From Streptomyces atratus (lineage in GTDB: Bacteria > Actinomycetota > Actinomycetes > Streptomycetales > Streptomycetaceae), in assembly GCF_014648655.1 (NCBI RefSeq), contig NZ_BMRN01000001.1, forward strand, positions 186,001 to 250,000: a stretch of DNA of 64,000 nt, in the 5' to 3' direction. The notes below the pieces were generated by a model, which saw only the letters and a program-made list of their open reading frames with translations, was not told the origin of the DNA and did no database searches. The translations under genes and the position numbers were made by a program. Each line of letters starts with the position of its first letter. Within the stretch, counting starts at the first letter, position 1. Positions 32,138 through 38,953 of the stretch are shown here, piece by piece.

Positions 32138-35094
32138 CTGCGTGCCTCCTCGACTGTGTCCCCCGTCTCATCGGTTCGGCCGTCGCTACGGCCGGCCGGC
32201 TCGCTGTGCTCGGTATGTGCGGTGCGCCCGGCGCGTGCGGGGGTTCCGGGGAACGGCTGGGTCGCGGTGATCTCGGCGATCTCCGCCTCGACGTCCCGGC
32301 GGCCGTCCTTCGCGCCCTGGTGGAAGCCGCCGAGCCGACGGCGCAGCGCTTCCTTGTCCAGGCTGCCCTTGCGCTCGGCGCTGGGTGCCGTGGTGGGCTT
32401 GACGACCTTGGGGGTGCGCTTGGGCAGCCCCTTGTCCGTGATGCGCTCCTGCTGCGGCTGTGAGTGCTGCTCCGGCTGCCGGGGGCCGGGCAGGGCGTCG
32501 GCGACGGGCGCGGGCGCGGGGGCCGGGGCAGGTGCGGGGGCCGGGGCAGGTGCGGGAACGGGGGCGGTGTACGGCTCCGGGGCGGTGTACGGCTCCGGGG
32601 ACTCGTCGGCTGTGCGCTCGTGGCGGTCGGGGCCGATGACGTACGGGTCGGGCGCCGTGAACTCCGGGGCGTCCGCGAACTCCGGAACCACCGGGAGCCG
32701 CACCTGCATCGTGGTCTCGGCCTCTGCTGCGACCGGAGCGGGTGCGGGGGCGTGGCCCGCCGCGTGCCCGGGCACGGGCCCGGGCTCCGGAGCGGCCCCG
32801 GACTCGCGGATCGTCTGCTCGGCCGCGGCGATCAGCGGGTCGCCGGCCAGGGCGAGCGTACGCCCCGGCAGTGAGTTGGAGTTGGCCTCGGCGACCGACC
32901 CCGGCAGGTTCAGCACGGGAGCGTCCCCGGGAACCTGCACCGGCGGCGGTGTGGCGGCCGGTGGCGCCTTCGGCAGCAGGGCCTGGGGCAGGACGACGAC
33001 CGCCGTGACCCCACCGGTGCCCTTGTGGTCGCGCAGCTGGACCCGTACACCGTGGCGCGCGGCCAGCAGTGAGGTGACCTGGAGGCCGAGCCCGGCCCCG
33101 TCCGCACTCTGCTCCCCCGCCTCGAACAACGTGGGGTCGCCGAGCCGGGTGTTGAGCTCGCCCATCCGTACGGCGGACATCCCAATGCCCTCGTCCTGGA
33201 CGGAGAGCATCACCTCGCCGGTCTCCAGCAGCCAGCCGGAGAGCTGGACATGGGAGTCCGGCGGTGAGAAGGAGGTCGCGTTCTCCAGGAGTTCGGCGAC
33301 GAGGTGGCTGAGGTCGTCCGCGGCGAAACCGGCGATCTGGGCGTGCGGCGGCAGGGACTGGATGGTGACCCGCTCGTACCGCTCGATCTCGGAGACGGCC
33401 GCACGCAACACGTCGACCAGCGGGATCGGGCCCGCGTGCCCGTGCCCGTGCTCGGCGCCGGCGAGGACCAGCATGTTCTCGCTGTGGCGGCGCATGACCG
33501 TGGCCATGTGGTCGAGCTTGAAGAGGGTGGCCAGCCGCTCCGGGTCGTGCTCCCGCTCCTCCAGGCTCTCGATGACACCGAGCTGACGCTCGACGAGGCC
33601 GAGGGTGCGCAGCGAGAGGTTGACGAAGGTGTGGTGGACCGTGTTCTTCAGCCGCTCCAGCTGGGCGGTGAGGTCGGAGGCCGTGACCTGGAGTTCGGCG
33701 CGCTGGAGGGTGAGGGCCTCGCGTCCGGCGATCAGTTCGGCACGCTCGGTCTGCAGGCTCTCGAAGCGGCCGTTGAACTCGTGGAGCAGTCCGTGCAGCT
33801 GGCCGTGCAGGGTGTTGATGGACCGTACGACCTGGGCGAACTCGTCGTTGCGGCCGGTGTAGCGGATCGGTTCGGCAGTGGCGGGTTCCGCGGCAAGGCG
33901 GGCGGCACCGATCCGCAGGACGGCGAGCGGCTGGGTGAGGGTGCGGGCCACGGCGGTGGAGACGCCGACGGCGACCAGCAGACAGCCGCCGAGCAGTGCG
34001 ATCCGCAGTTCGAGTGCGGTGACGTCGTCGTCGCGCAGCTGCTCCAGGCGCTGGACCTGTGCGGTGCCGAGGGCGGACTCGGCGCCCCGCATCCGGTCGA
34101 TTCGGGCGGAGAGTGCCGCCTCGACCTTCTTGCTGTTCGCCTTCTGGTCGGTGTCCGACAGCTCGGGGCGGTCGGTGAGGGTGTTGAGGTACTTCTCGGC
34201 GCTGTTGACCTCGGGCCCGGTGACGGTGGACGACAGCTTGTCGCGGGCGGTGGAGCCTGCGGCCTGGTCGAAGTCGGCGAGCGAGGAGAGCTCGCGGACC
34301 CGGGCCTGCTGGGCGGCGGCGCTCAGCTCGTCACGGGTGCGGTCGTCCTTGCTGCCGCCCTCGTCCTGGGCCTGGACGGGCAGCCCGGTGATCGGGTCGA
34401 TCTGCGGGGTCGTGACCTTGCGGGGTACGGAGAGCGCTGCGATCAGCAGTCCGCGGGTGGCGGAGGCCTGCTCGGTGGCCCGGCCGAGGGCGAGCGGGGC
34501 GCGGGTGGACTCGGCGGCGCGCGGCGGGGTCTTCTCGGCGAGCTCGTCGGCGAGGTCGTGGAGCTTGGCGATGACCTCGGAGTACGCCTGATGGGCCTCC
34601 AGCGCGGTGCCCTTGCCGCTGAGCGCGTCGCGGCGCAGGGAGGGAATGGTGGAGAGGTCGCGGCGCAGTGCGGCCGGGGCCGCACCCCTGATCTCGTCCA
34701 CCTGCTGGTCGACGCGGGCGCTCCGGCTGCCAGGTTCGCCCTTGCCTTCCGCCGCGGGCCCGGGCTTCCCGTCACGGCCGGCCGCGATGTAGGCGGTGAC
34801 CTCGTCACGCTCGTCCGCGAGGGCATGCGCGAGCGCGATGGCCTGCTGGTTCAGCTCGGCAAGGGTGACCAGCCGCTGCGAGTCGTTCAGGTCGGAGGAA
34901 GCACTGAGGGCCGCGGGTGCGCCCGCGGCGATGACAGTGATACCGACGACCGCGACACCGGCAACCAGCCGGCTGCGTACTCGCACGGTGCGCCGGGTGC
35001 TCTCGCTCTCGGCGGGTGCCGGAGGCGTCACCCCGGAACCACTGTTCTTGCTGCCCTTGCTCCGAGGCCGCTTCTTCTGCACCGGTGCTCGCAT
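32134..35094 (-). CDS. cvnA: Conservon sensor kinase-like protein CvnA
   Basis: 986 residues. The basic N-terminus (VQKKRPRSKGSK) precedes a membrane helix at about 45-66. An extracytoplasmic nitrate-sensor-like helical domain runs to about 370, then a second helix (LRIALLGGCLLVAVGVSTAVA) and HAMP. The cytoplasmic part contains the dimerisation region LFKLDHMATVMRRHSENMLV and an HATPase with DLSHLVAELLENATSFS and DEGIGMS. As in other CvnA proteins there is no canonical H-box, so histidine phosphorylation is uncertain. The last 280 residues are a disordered Pro/Ala tail with APAPAPAPAPA. First gene of the five-gene operon. Confidence 0.9.
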   Translation of the reverse strand: MRAPVQKKRPRSKGSKNSGSGVTPPAPAESESTRRTVRVRSRLVAGVAVVGITVIAAGAPAALSASSDLNDSQRLVTLAELNQQAIALAHALADERDEVTAYIAAGRDGKPGPAAEGKGEPGSRSARVDQQVDEIRGAAPAALRRDLSTIPSLRRDALSGKGTALEAHQAYSEVIAKLHDLADELAEKTPPRAAESTRAPLALGRATEQASATRGLLIAALSVPRKVTTPQIDPITGLPVQAQDEGGSKDDRTRDELSAAAQQARVRELSSLADFDQAAGSTARDKLSSTVTGPEVNSAEKYLNTLTDRPELSDTDQKANSKKVEAALSARIDRMRGAESALGTAQVQRLEQLRDDDVTALELRIALLGGCLLVAVGVSTAVARTLTQPLAVLRIGAARLAAEPATAEPIRYTGRNDEFAQVVRSINTLHGQLHGLLHEFNGRFESLQTERAELIAGREALTLQRAELQVTASDLTAQLERLKNTVHHTFVNLSLRTLGLVERQLGVIESLEEREHDPERLATLFKLDHMATVMRRHSENMLVLAGAEHGHGHAGPIPLVDVLRAAVSEIERYERVTIQSLPPHAQIAGFAADDLSHLVAELLENATSFSPPDSHVQLSGWLLETGEVMLSVQDEGIGMSAVRMGELNTRLGDPTLFEAGEQSADGAGLGLQVTSLLAARHGVRVQLRDHKGTGGVTAVVVLPQALLPKAPPAATPPPVQVPGDAPVLNLPGSVAEANSNSLPGRTLALAGDPLIAAAEQTIRESGAAPEPGPVPGHAAGHAPAPAPVAAEAETTMQVRLPVVPEFADAPEFTAPDPYVIGPDRHERTADESPEPYTAPEPYTAPVPAPAPAPAPAPAPAPAPVADALPGPRQPEQHSQPQQERITDKGLPKRTPKVVKPTTAPSAERKGSLDKEALRRRLGGFHQGAKDGRRDVEAEIAEITATQPFPGTPARAGRTAHTEHSEPAGRSDGRTDETGDTVEEARS

Positions 35095-35447
35095 TCTTGA
35101 CTCGTCCGCCCTTGAAGCAGAGGTGACGCACGGTCACATATGAACGAGCGCCCCGTCCCCTGGTACGGCTTCTGACCATTCCAGCGCTTTTGAGAGGGGG
35201 GCGCGCATCAGCCACTCCGCCACCTGAACGAGTCAACATCACTCCGGAGTTGACGAACAAGTCTCCCCCGGGGGCGCGTCCGGCACACCTGGGCCGTCGG
35301 TTGGAACTTCCGCCCAGGCTTTGGCAGGATGCCCGCCCGCACACCGCACGGAGCCTTTCCTTCCACTCCGGACACCCGCCTGACCTGCCGGTACAGGCCA
35401 ACCATGGGCAGTGCAGGGCTCGTGAAGGCGTCGTGCAGACTGGCTGT
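35095..35447. other. Divergent intergenic region between cvnA and a PP2C-like gene
   Basis: No gene is visible in these 350 bases; short open frames lack coding bias. The only notable structure is the dyad at 35231-35255 (separate entry). Confidence 0.5.
35231..35255. promoter_or_regulatory. Dyad with back-to-back TTGAC boxes
   Basis: GTCAAC (35232-35237) and GTTGAC (35249-35254) flank the 10-bp palindrome ACTCCGGAGT (35241-35250). Read outward, each TTGAC could be a -35 box for one of the two divergent genes, with an operator in the middle. No strong -10 boxes are seen at the expected distances, so this is tentative. Confidence 0.35.
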
Positions 35448-36233
35448 ATGCGAATCGAACTCGCCACCGTCGCCGGCAGCGCTGAACGACCGAACGAGGA
35501 CTGGGCCGCCACCGCGCTGCCCGCTTCCGGCCAGGGCGGGACACTGATCCTGCTCGACGGAGTGACTCCGCCGCAGGGTGACGACGGTTGTGTGCACTCG
35601 GTCCCCTGGTTCACCGCACGGCTGGGCGGCTCACTGGTCGAACTGTCCGGTTCGCGACGGGATCTGACTCTCCAGGAGATCCTGGCCGAGTCCATTCGGC
35701 ACACCGCCGATACACATCGCTCCTCATGTGACCTTTCTCACGCGAGGACGCCGCAGGCCACGGTCGTCATGGCACGCTGGGACGAACGCGAGATCGAGTA
35801 CCTGGTGCTGTCCGATTCCGCACTGCTGTTCGAGGCGCCCGACGGAACCGTGCACCCCCTCCTCGACGACCGGCTGGACCGCCTGCCGCCGGGCTCTCTG
35901 GCCGACGAAGCAGTCACCGACGCGCAGGTACGCAACAAGGAGGGCGGCTTCTTCACCGCCGCCGCCGACCCTTCCGTGGCAGCCCGCGCGGTCATCGGGC
36001 GCACCCCGCTCGGCCAGGTACGGGCGCTGGCCGCGCTGACCGACGGGGCGGCCCGCTGGACCGAGATGTTCCGTGCCGGCGACTGGGCGGACTGCCTCGG
36101 GGTGCTCCACAAGGAAGGCCCGCAGGGACTGATCGACCGCGTCAGGGCGCTGGAGGACGCGGACTCGGAGCGCACGTATCTGCGCCGCAGCAAGACCCAC
36201 GACGACGCGACGGCGGTCTACGCGGTGCTGTGA
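35448..36233 (+). CDS. PP2C-like serine/threonine phosphatase
   Basis: 261 residues. Metal-binding landmarks of the PP2C fold are present: PNEDW near residue 17, LLDGVT (Asp near 37), YLVLSDSALLF near 120, ALTDGAARW near 196 and the C-terminal HDDATAVY. It is cytoplasmic, with no fused sensor domain. In Streptomyces such stand-alone phosphatases often oppose protein kinases or anti-sigma factors. The neighbour is the conservon operon, transcribed away from it; whether they are linked is not known. Confidence 0.8.
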   Translation: MRIELATVAGSAERPNEDWAATALPASGQGGTLILLDGVTPPQGDDGCVHSVPWFTARLGGSLVELSGSRRDLTLQEILAESIRHTADTHRSSCDLSHARTPQATVVMARWDEREIEYLVLSDSALLFEAPDGTVHPLLDDRLDRLPPGSLADEAVTDAQVRNKEGGFFTAAADPSVAARAVIGRTPLGQVRALAALTDGAARWTEMFRAGDWADCLGVLHKEGPQGLIDRVRALEDADSERTYLRRSKTHDDATAVYAVL

Positions 36234-36262
36234 CGGCACACCGGGGAGGGCGGGCCGGGGTG

Positions 36263-36760
36263 TCAGCCCTCGGCCCGGGCGTTCAAGTGGTGCAGCAGCC
36301 GGGCCAGTTCGGCCACCTCGGCCCGGTCCCAGTCGGCGAGCTTGCGCACATAGCGGTCGCGTCGGGCGTCGCGGACGCTGCGGTAGCGGGCCAAGCCCTC
36401 GGCGGTGAGGTGGACGAGGGAGGCCCGGCCGTCGGCCGGATCGGGCTCGCGCGCCACCAGCCCGAGGGCCTCCAGGGCACGCAGTTGACGGCTCATGGTC
36501 GCCTTGCCGACCCCGAAGTAGGCCGCGAGATCGGTGGCCCGCTGCTGCCCGGCCGACTCCAACCGTACGAGAAGTCCGTACGCGGCGGCCTCCAGTTCGG
36601 GGTGGACCTCGCGCGCCATTTCCCCGGAGTTGGCCCGCGCCCGGCGCAGAAAGACGGCCAACTCCCGCTCCAGGGCAAGGAATGCGTGGTCCACACCACT
36701 TTCTCCGCTCGCGCCGGGTTCACTACCGCTTTCGCTCCCGTGCACGTCAACACCCCTCAT
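36263..36760 (-). CDS. MarR-family transcriptional regulator
   Basis: 165 residues. The winged helix is clear: RATDLAAYFGVGKATMSRQLRALEALGLVAREPDPADGRA (residues about 68-107, recognition helix in GKATMSRQL, wing DPADGRAS). The start ATG 36760 has AGGAAAG upstream. The gene is divergent from the GH25 lysozyme gene across a 227-bp region full of inverted repeats, so it may control itself and the lysozyme. Its ligand is unknown. Confidence 0.88.
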   Translation of the reverse strand: MRGVDVHGSESGSEPGASGESGVDHAFLALERELAVFLRRARANSGEMAREVHPELEAAAYGLLVRLESAGQQRATDLAAYFGVGKATMSRQLRALEALGLVAREPDPADGRASLVHLTAEGLARYRSVRDARRDRYVRKLADWDRAEVAELARLLHHLNARAEG

Positions 36761-36829
36761 GAGCTTTCCTGCCGCTGAAAGTTTCTTTCGCCGCTGGTCA
36801 TCGCCGCAGCTTGGTCAGTATTTCGCAGG

Positions 36830-36919
36830 CGTAGACCAACGGCAGCACCCAGGCCCCCTTCCGCAGCGCGGGTCTACGTGCGTAGCTTCATGCGTGGCAT
36901 GTTCACACCATGACATGCC
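36830..36919. promoter_or_regulatory. Cluster of inverted repeats in the MarR/lysozyme divergent region
   Basis: Three dyads lie within 90 bp: GGCATGT/ACATGCC with a 10-bp spacer (36896-36919), CTACG-TG-CGTAG (36874-36885), and CGTAGACC/GGTCTACG (36830-36837 with 36871-36878). The first has the size and spacing of a MarR operator. Confidence 0.45.
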
Positions 36920-36987
36920 CGCAGGGGTTCGCCCGGCGTCCCCCTGGGATCAGCACGTCCCCCCACCAAGGCCTCGGAGGCACTCAC

Positions 36988-37845
36988 ATGCCGGTGCTCA
37001 GATCCAGATCCGGAACATCCCGCCGCTCGCGCTTCGCCGCGGCCGGCACCCTGCTCGCAGCCCTCTCCCTCCTCCTCACCCTGCCCGGCGCGGCGAGTGC
37101 CGCGGGCACCCACGACACCGCCGCCGCGGCCAAGAAGCCCGCGCGCGGCACGGCCACGATGGGCATGGGCGTCGTCGCCCACGACGGCCAGGGCGGACTG
37201 CCGCGCGACACCCGCGCCGTCCAGACCGAAGGCGTGGACGTCAGCAGCCACCAGGGCAACGTCGACTGGGCGACTCTCTGGAACAGCGGCGTGAAGTGGG
37301 CCTACACCAAGGCCACGGAGGGCACGTACTACACGAACCCGTACTTCGCCCAGCAGTACAACGGCTCGTACAACATCGGCATGATCCGGGGCGCGTACCA
37401 CTTCGCCACCCCGGACACCACGAGCGGCGCCGTCCAGGCCAACTACTTCGTGGACCACGGGGGCGGCTGGTCGAAGGACGGCAAGACCCTGCCCGGCGTG
37501 CTCGACATCGAGTGGAACCCGTACGGCGCGCAGTGCTACGGCAAGACCCAGGCAGGCATGGTGTCCTGGATCCGTGACTTCGTGAACACCTACAAGGCGC
37601 GCACCGGACGCGACGCGGTCATCTACACCGCGACCAGCTGGTGGCAGACCTGCACCGGGAACAATGCGAGCTTCGGCGCCACCAACCCGCTGTGGGTGGC
37701 CCGCTACAACACCACGGTCGGCGAACTCCCGGCCGGCTGGAGCTACTACACGATCTGGCAGTACACCTCGTCCGGCCCCTACGTCGGCGACCACAACCAC
37801 TTCAACGGCGCCCTCGACCGCGTACAGGCCCTCGCCAACGGCTGA
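36988..37845 (+). CDS. Secreted GH25 lysozyme (muramidase)
   Basis: 285 residues from ATG 36988, with GGAGG 7 bases upstream. A signal peptide (RSRFAAAGTLLAALSLLLTL, ending GAASAAG near residue 38) is followed by a linker and a GH25 domain: GVDVSSHQGNVDW (first catalytic Asp region), KWAYTKATEG, GAYHFATP, VLDIEWNP (catalytic Asp/Glu) and YTIWQYTSSG at the end. The enzyme cuts the MurNAc-GlcNAc bond, as in cellosyl and mutanolysin. There is no extra wall-binding domain. A 13-bp terminator follows. Confidence 0.93.
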   Translation: MPVLRSRSGTSRRSRFAAAGTLLAALSLLLTLPGAASAAGTHDTAAAAKKPARGTATMGMGVVAHDGQGGLPRDTRAVQTEGVDVSSHQGNVDWATLWNSGVKWAYTKATEGTYYTNPYFAQQYNGSYNIGMIRGAYHFATPDTTSGAVQANYFVDHGGGWSKDGKTLPGVLDIEWNPYGAQCYGKTQAGMVSWIRDFVNTYKARTGRDAVIYTATSWWQTCTGNNASFGATNPLWVARYNTTVGELPAGWSYYTIWQYTSSGPYVGDHNHFNGALDRVQALANG

Positions 37846-37887
37846 GCCGGCCTGCCGCGCCCGCCCGGTCCGACGCTTCGCACAGCA

Positions 37888-37920
37888 GAGCCCCGGCGAC
37901 CCACCCAGTCGCCGGGGCTC
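37888..37920 (+). terminator. Intrinsic terminator after the lysozyme gene
   Basis: GAGCCCCGGCGAC pairs perfectly (13 bp) with GTCGCCGGGGCTC across a 7-nt loop. TTCCCTGTT follows, a weak T tract. Confidence 0.8.
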
Positions 37921-37979
37921 TTCCCTGTTCACACACCCTGATCAGGCATTTCACCCTCCGAGCCGACAATGAAGGCTCT

Positions 37980-38012
37980 CTATACACCTGGCGTATACGC
38001 CGTGTGTATAGT
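37980..38012 (+). promoter_or_regulatory. 32-bp operator-like palindrome over the deacetylase promoter
   Basis: Outer arms CTATACAC (37980-37987) and GTGTATAG (38004-38011) are symmetric around the core GGCGTATACGCC (37990-38001). All share one centre at 37995.5. TATAGT at 38007-38012 would serve as a -10 box for the gene at 38066. The symmetry resembles binding sites of GntR- or TetR-type repressors. Confidence 0.6.
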
Positions 38013-38065
38013 CCTTCCCTGCCGCACGCCGTGCGCCTTGTTCAGCTACGGAGGAGTGACCCGCC

Positions 38066-38830
38066 TTGTCCATGAAGACGAAGTCGATCGGTACGGGGTT
38101 GGCCGCCGCTCTTGTGACGGCGCTCACCCTGACGCTGAGCGGCTGCTCCATGCAGACCACCGCGCCGGCCTCCGCGCGCGGCGACGCGGGCTCCGACGCC
38201 AAGGGCTCCTTCGGCCCGGTGGACTGCCGCAAGGCGAAGTGCATAGCCCTGACCTTCGACGCGGGACCGGGCGAGGACACCCCGCATCTGCTGGACATCC
38301 TCAAGGAGAAGAAGGTGCACGCGACCTTCTTCCTGCTGGGCAAGAACCACGTCAAGAAGCACCCAGACACCCTGCGCAGGCTCGCCGCCGAGGGGCACGA
38401 GGTGGCCAACCACACCTGGACCCACGAGATCCTGACGGACAAGAAGCCCGCCGAGATACGTGACGAGCTGGAGAAGACGCAGGACGCGATAGCGGAGATC
38501 ACCGGCAAGAAGCCGCGCCTGATGCGCCCGCCGCAGGGCCGTACCGACGACACCGTCTCGGACATCAGCAAGGACCTGGGGCTCTCCCAGATCCTGTGGA
38601 GCGCGACCGCCAAGGACTACTCCACGACCGATTCGGCGCTGATCAAGAAGCGCATCCTGGACCAGGCGAGCCGGGACGGCATCATCCTGCTGCACGACAT
38701 CTACAAGGGGACGGTGCCCGCCGTGCCGGGCATCATCGACGCGCTGAAGAAGCAGGGCTACACCTTCGTCACCGTCCCGCAGCTGATGGCACCCGCGGAG
38801 CCGGTCCCGGGGACCATCTACCGCCCCTGA
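38066..38830 (+). CDS. Lipoprotein polysaccharide deacetylase (NodB domain)
   Basis: 254 residues. TTG 38066 is the likely start because GGAGGAG (38050-38056) lies 9 bases upstream; ATG 38072 is the alternative. The lipobox LTLSGC is at about residues 23-28. The NodB domain starts with CIALTFDAGPGEDTP, where TFDDGP has become TFDAGP (one metal-binding Asp replaced), a variant seen in other actinobacterial members. The HxxxH metal motif HTWTH is intact, followed by RPPQGRTDD and LLHDIYKG. It probably deacetylates peptidoglycan or another surface glycan. The strong palindrome before it implies tight control. Confidence 0.87.
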   Translation: MSMKTKSIGTGLAAALVTALTLTLSGCSMQTTAPASARGDAGSDAKGSFGPVDCRKAKCIALTFDAGPGEDTPHLLDILKEKKVHATFFLLGKNHVKKHPDTLRRLAAEGHEVANHTWTHEILTDKKPAEIRDELEKTQDAIAEITGKKPRLMRPPQGRTDDTVSDISKDLGLSQILWSATAKDYSTTDSALIKKRILDQASRDGIILLHDIYKGTVPAVPGIIDALKKQGYTFVTVPQLMAPAEPVPGTIYRP

Positions 38831-38871
38831 GCCGTACGTCCCGAAAAGCGAGGCCCCCAGACGCACGCGGA

Positions 38872-38907
38872 ACGGCCCGCCCACCCGTTGCCGGGAAGGC
38901 GGGCCGT
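38872..38907. terminator. Hairpin between convergent deacetylase and lon
   Basis: ACGGCCCGCC and GGCGGGCCGT form a 10-bp perfect stem with a 16-nt loop in the 120-bp gap between the two stops. Probably bidirectional. Confidence 0.65.
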
Positions 38908-38953
38908 CCGTACCGGTCGCGCACGTGGTGCCACGCCCGTCACGCCGTGGCGC

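Noticed and set aside
38066..38830. Deacetylase called inactive because TFDDGP reads TFDAGP
   Set aside because: The same variant occurs in other actinobacterial members and the His metal motif is intact, so loss of activity is not supported.
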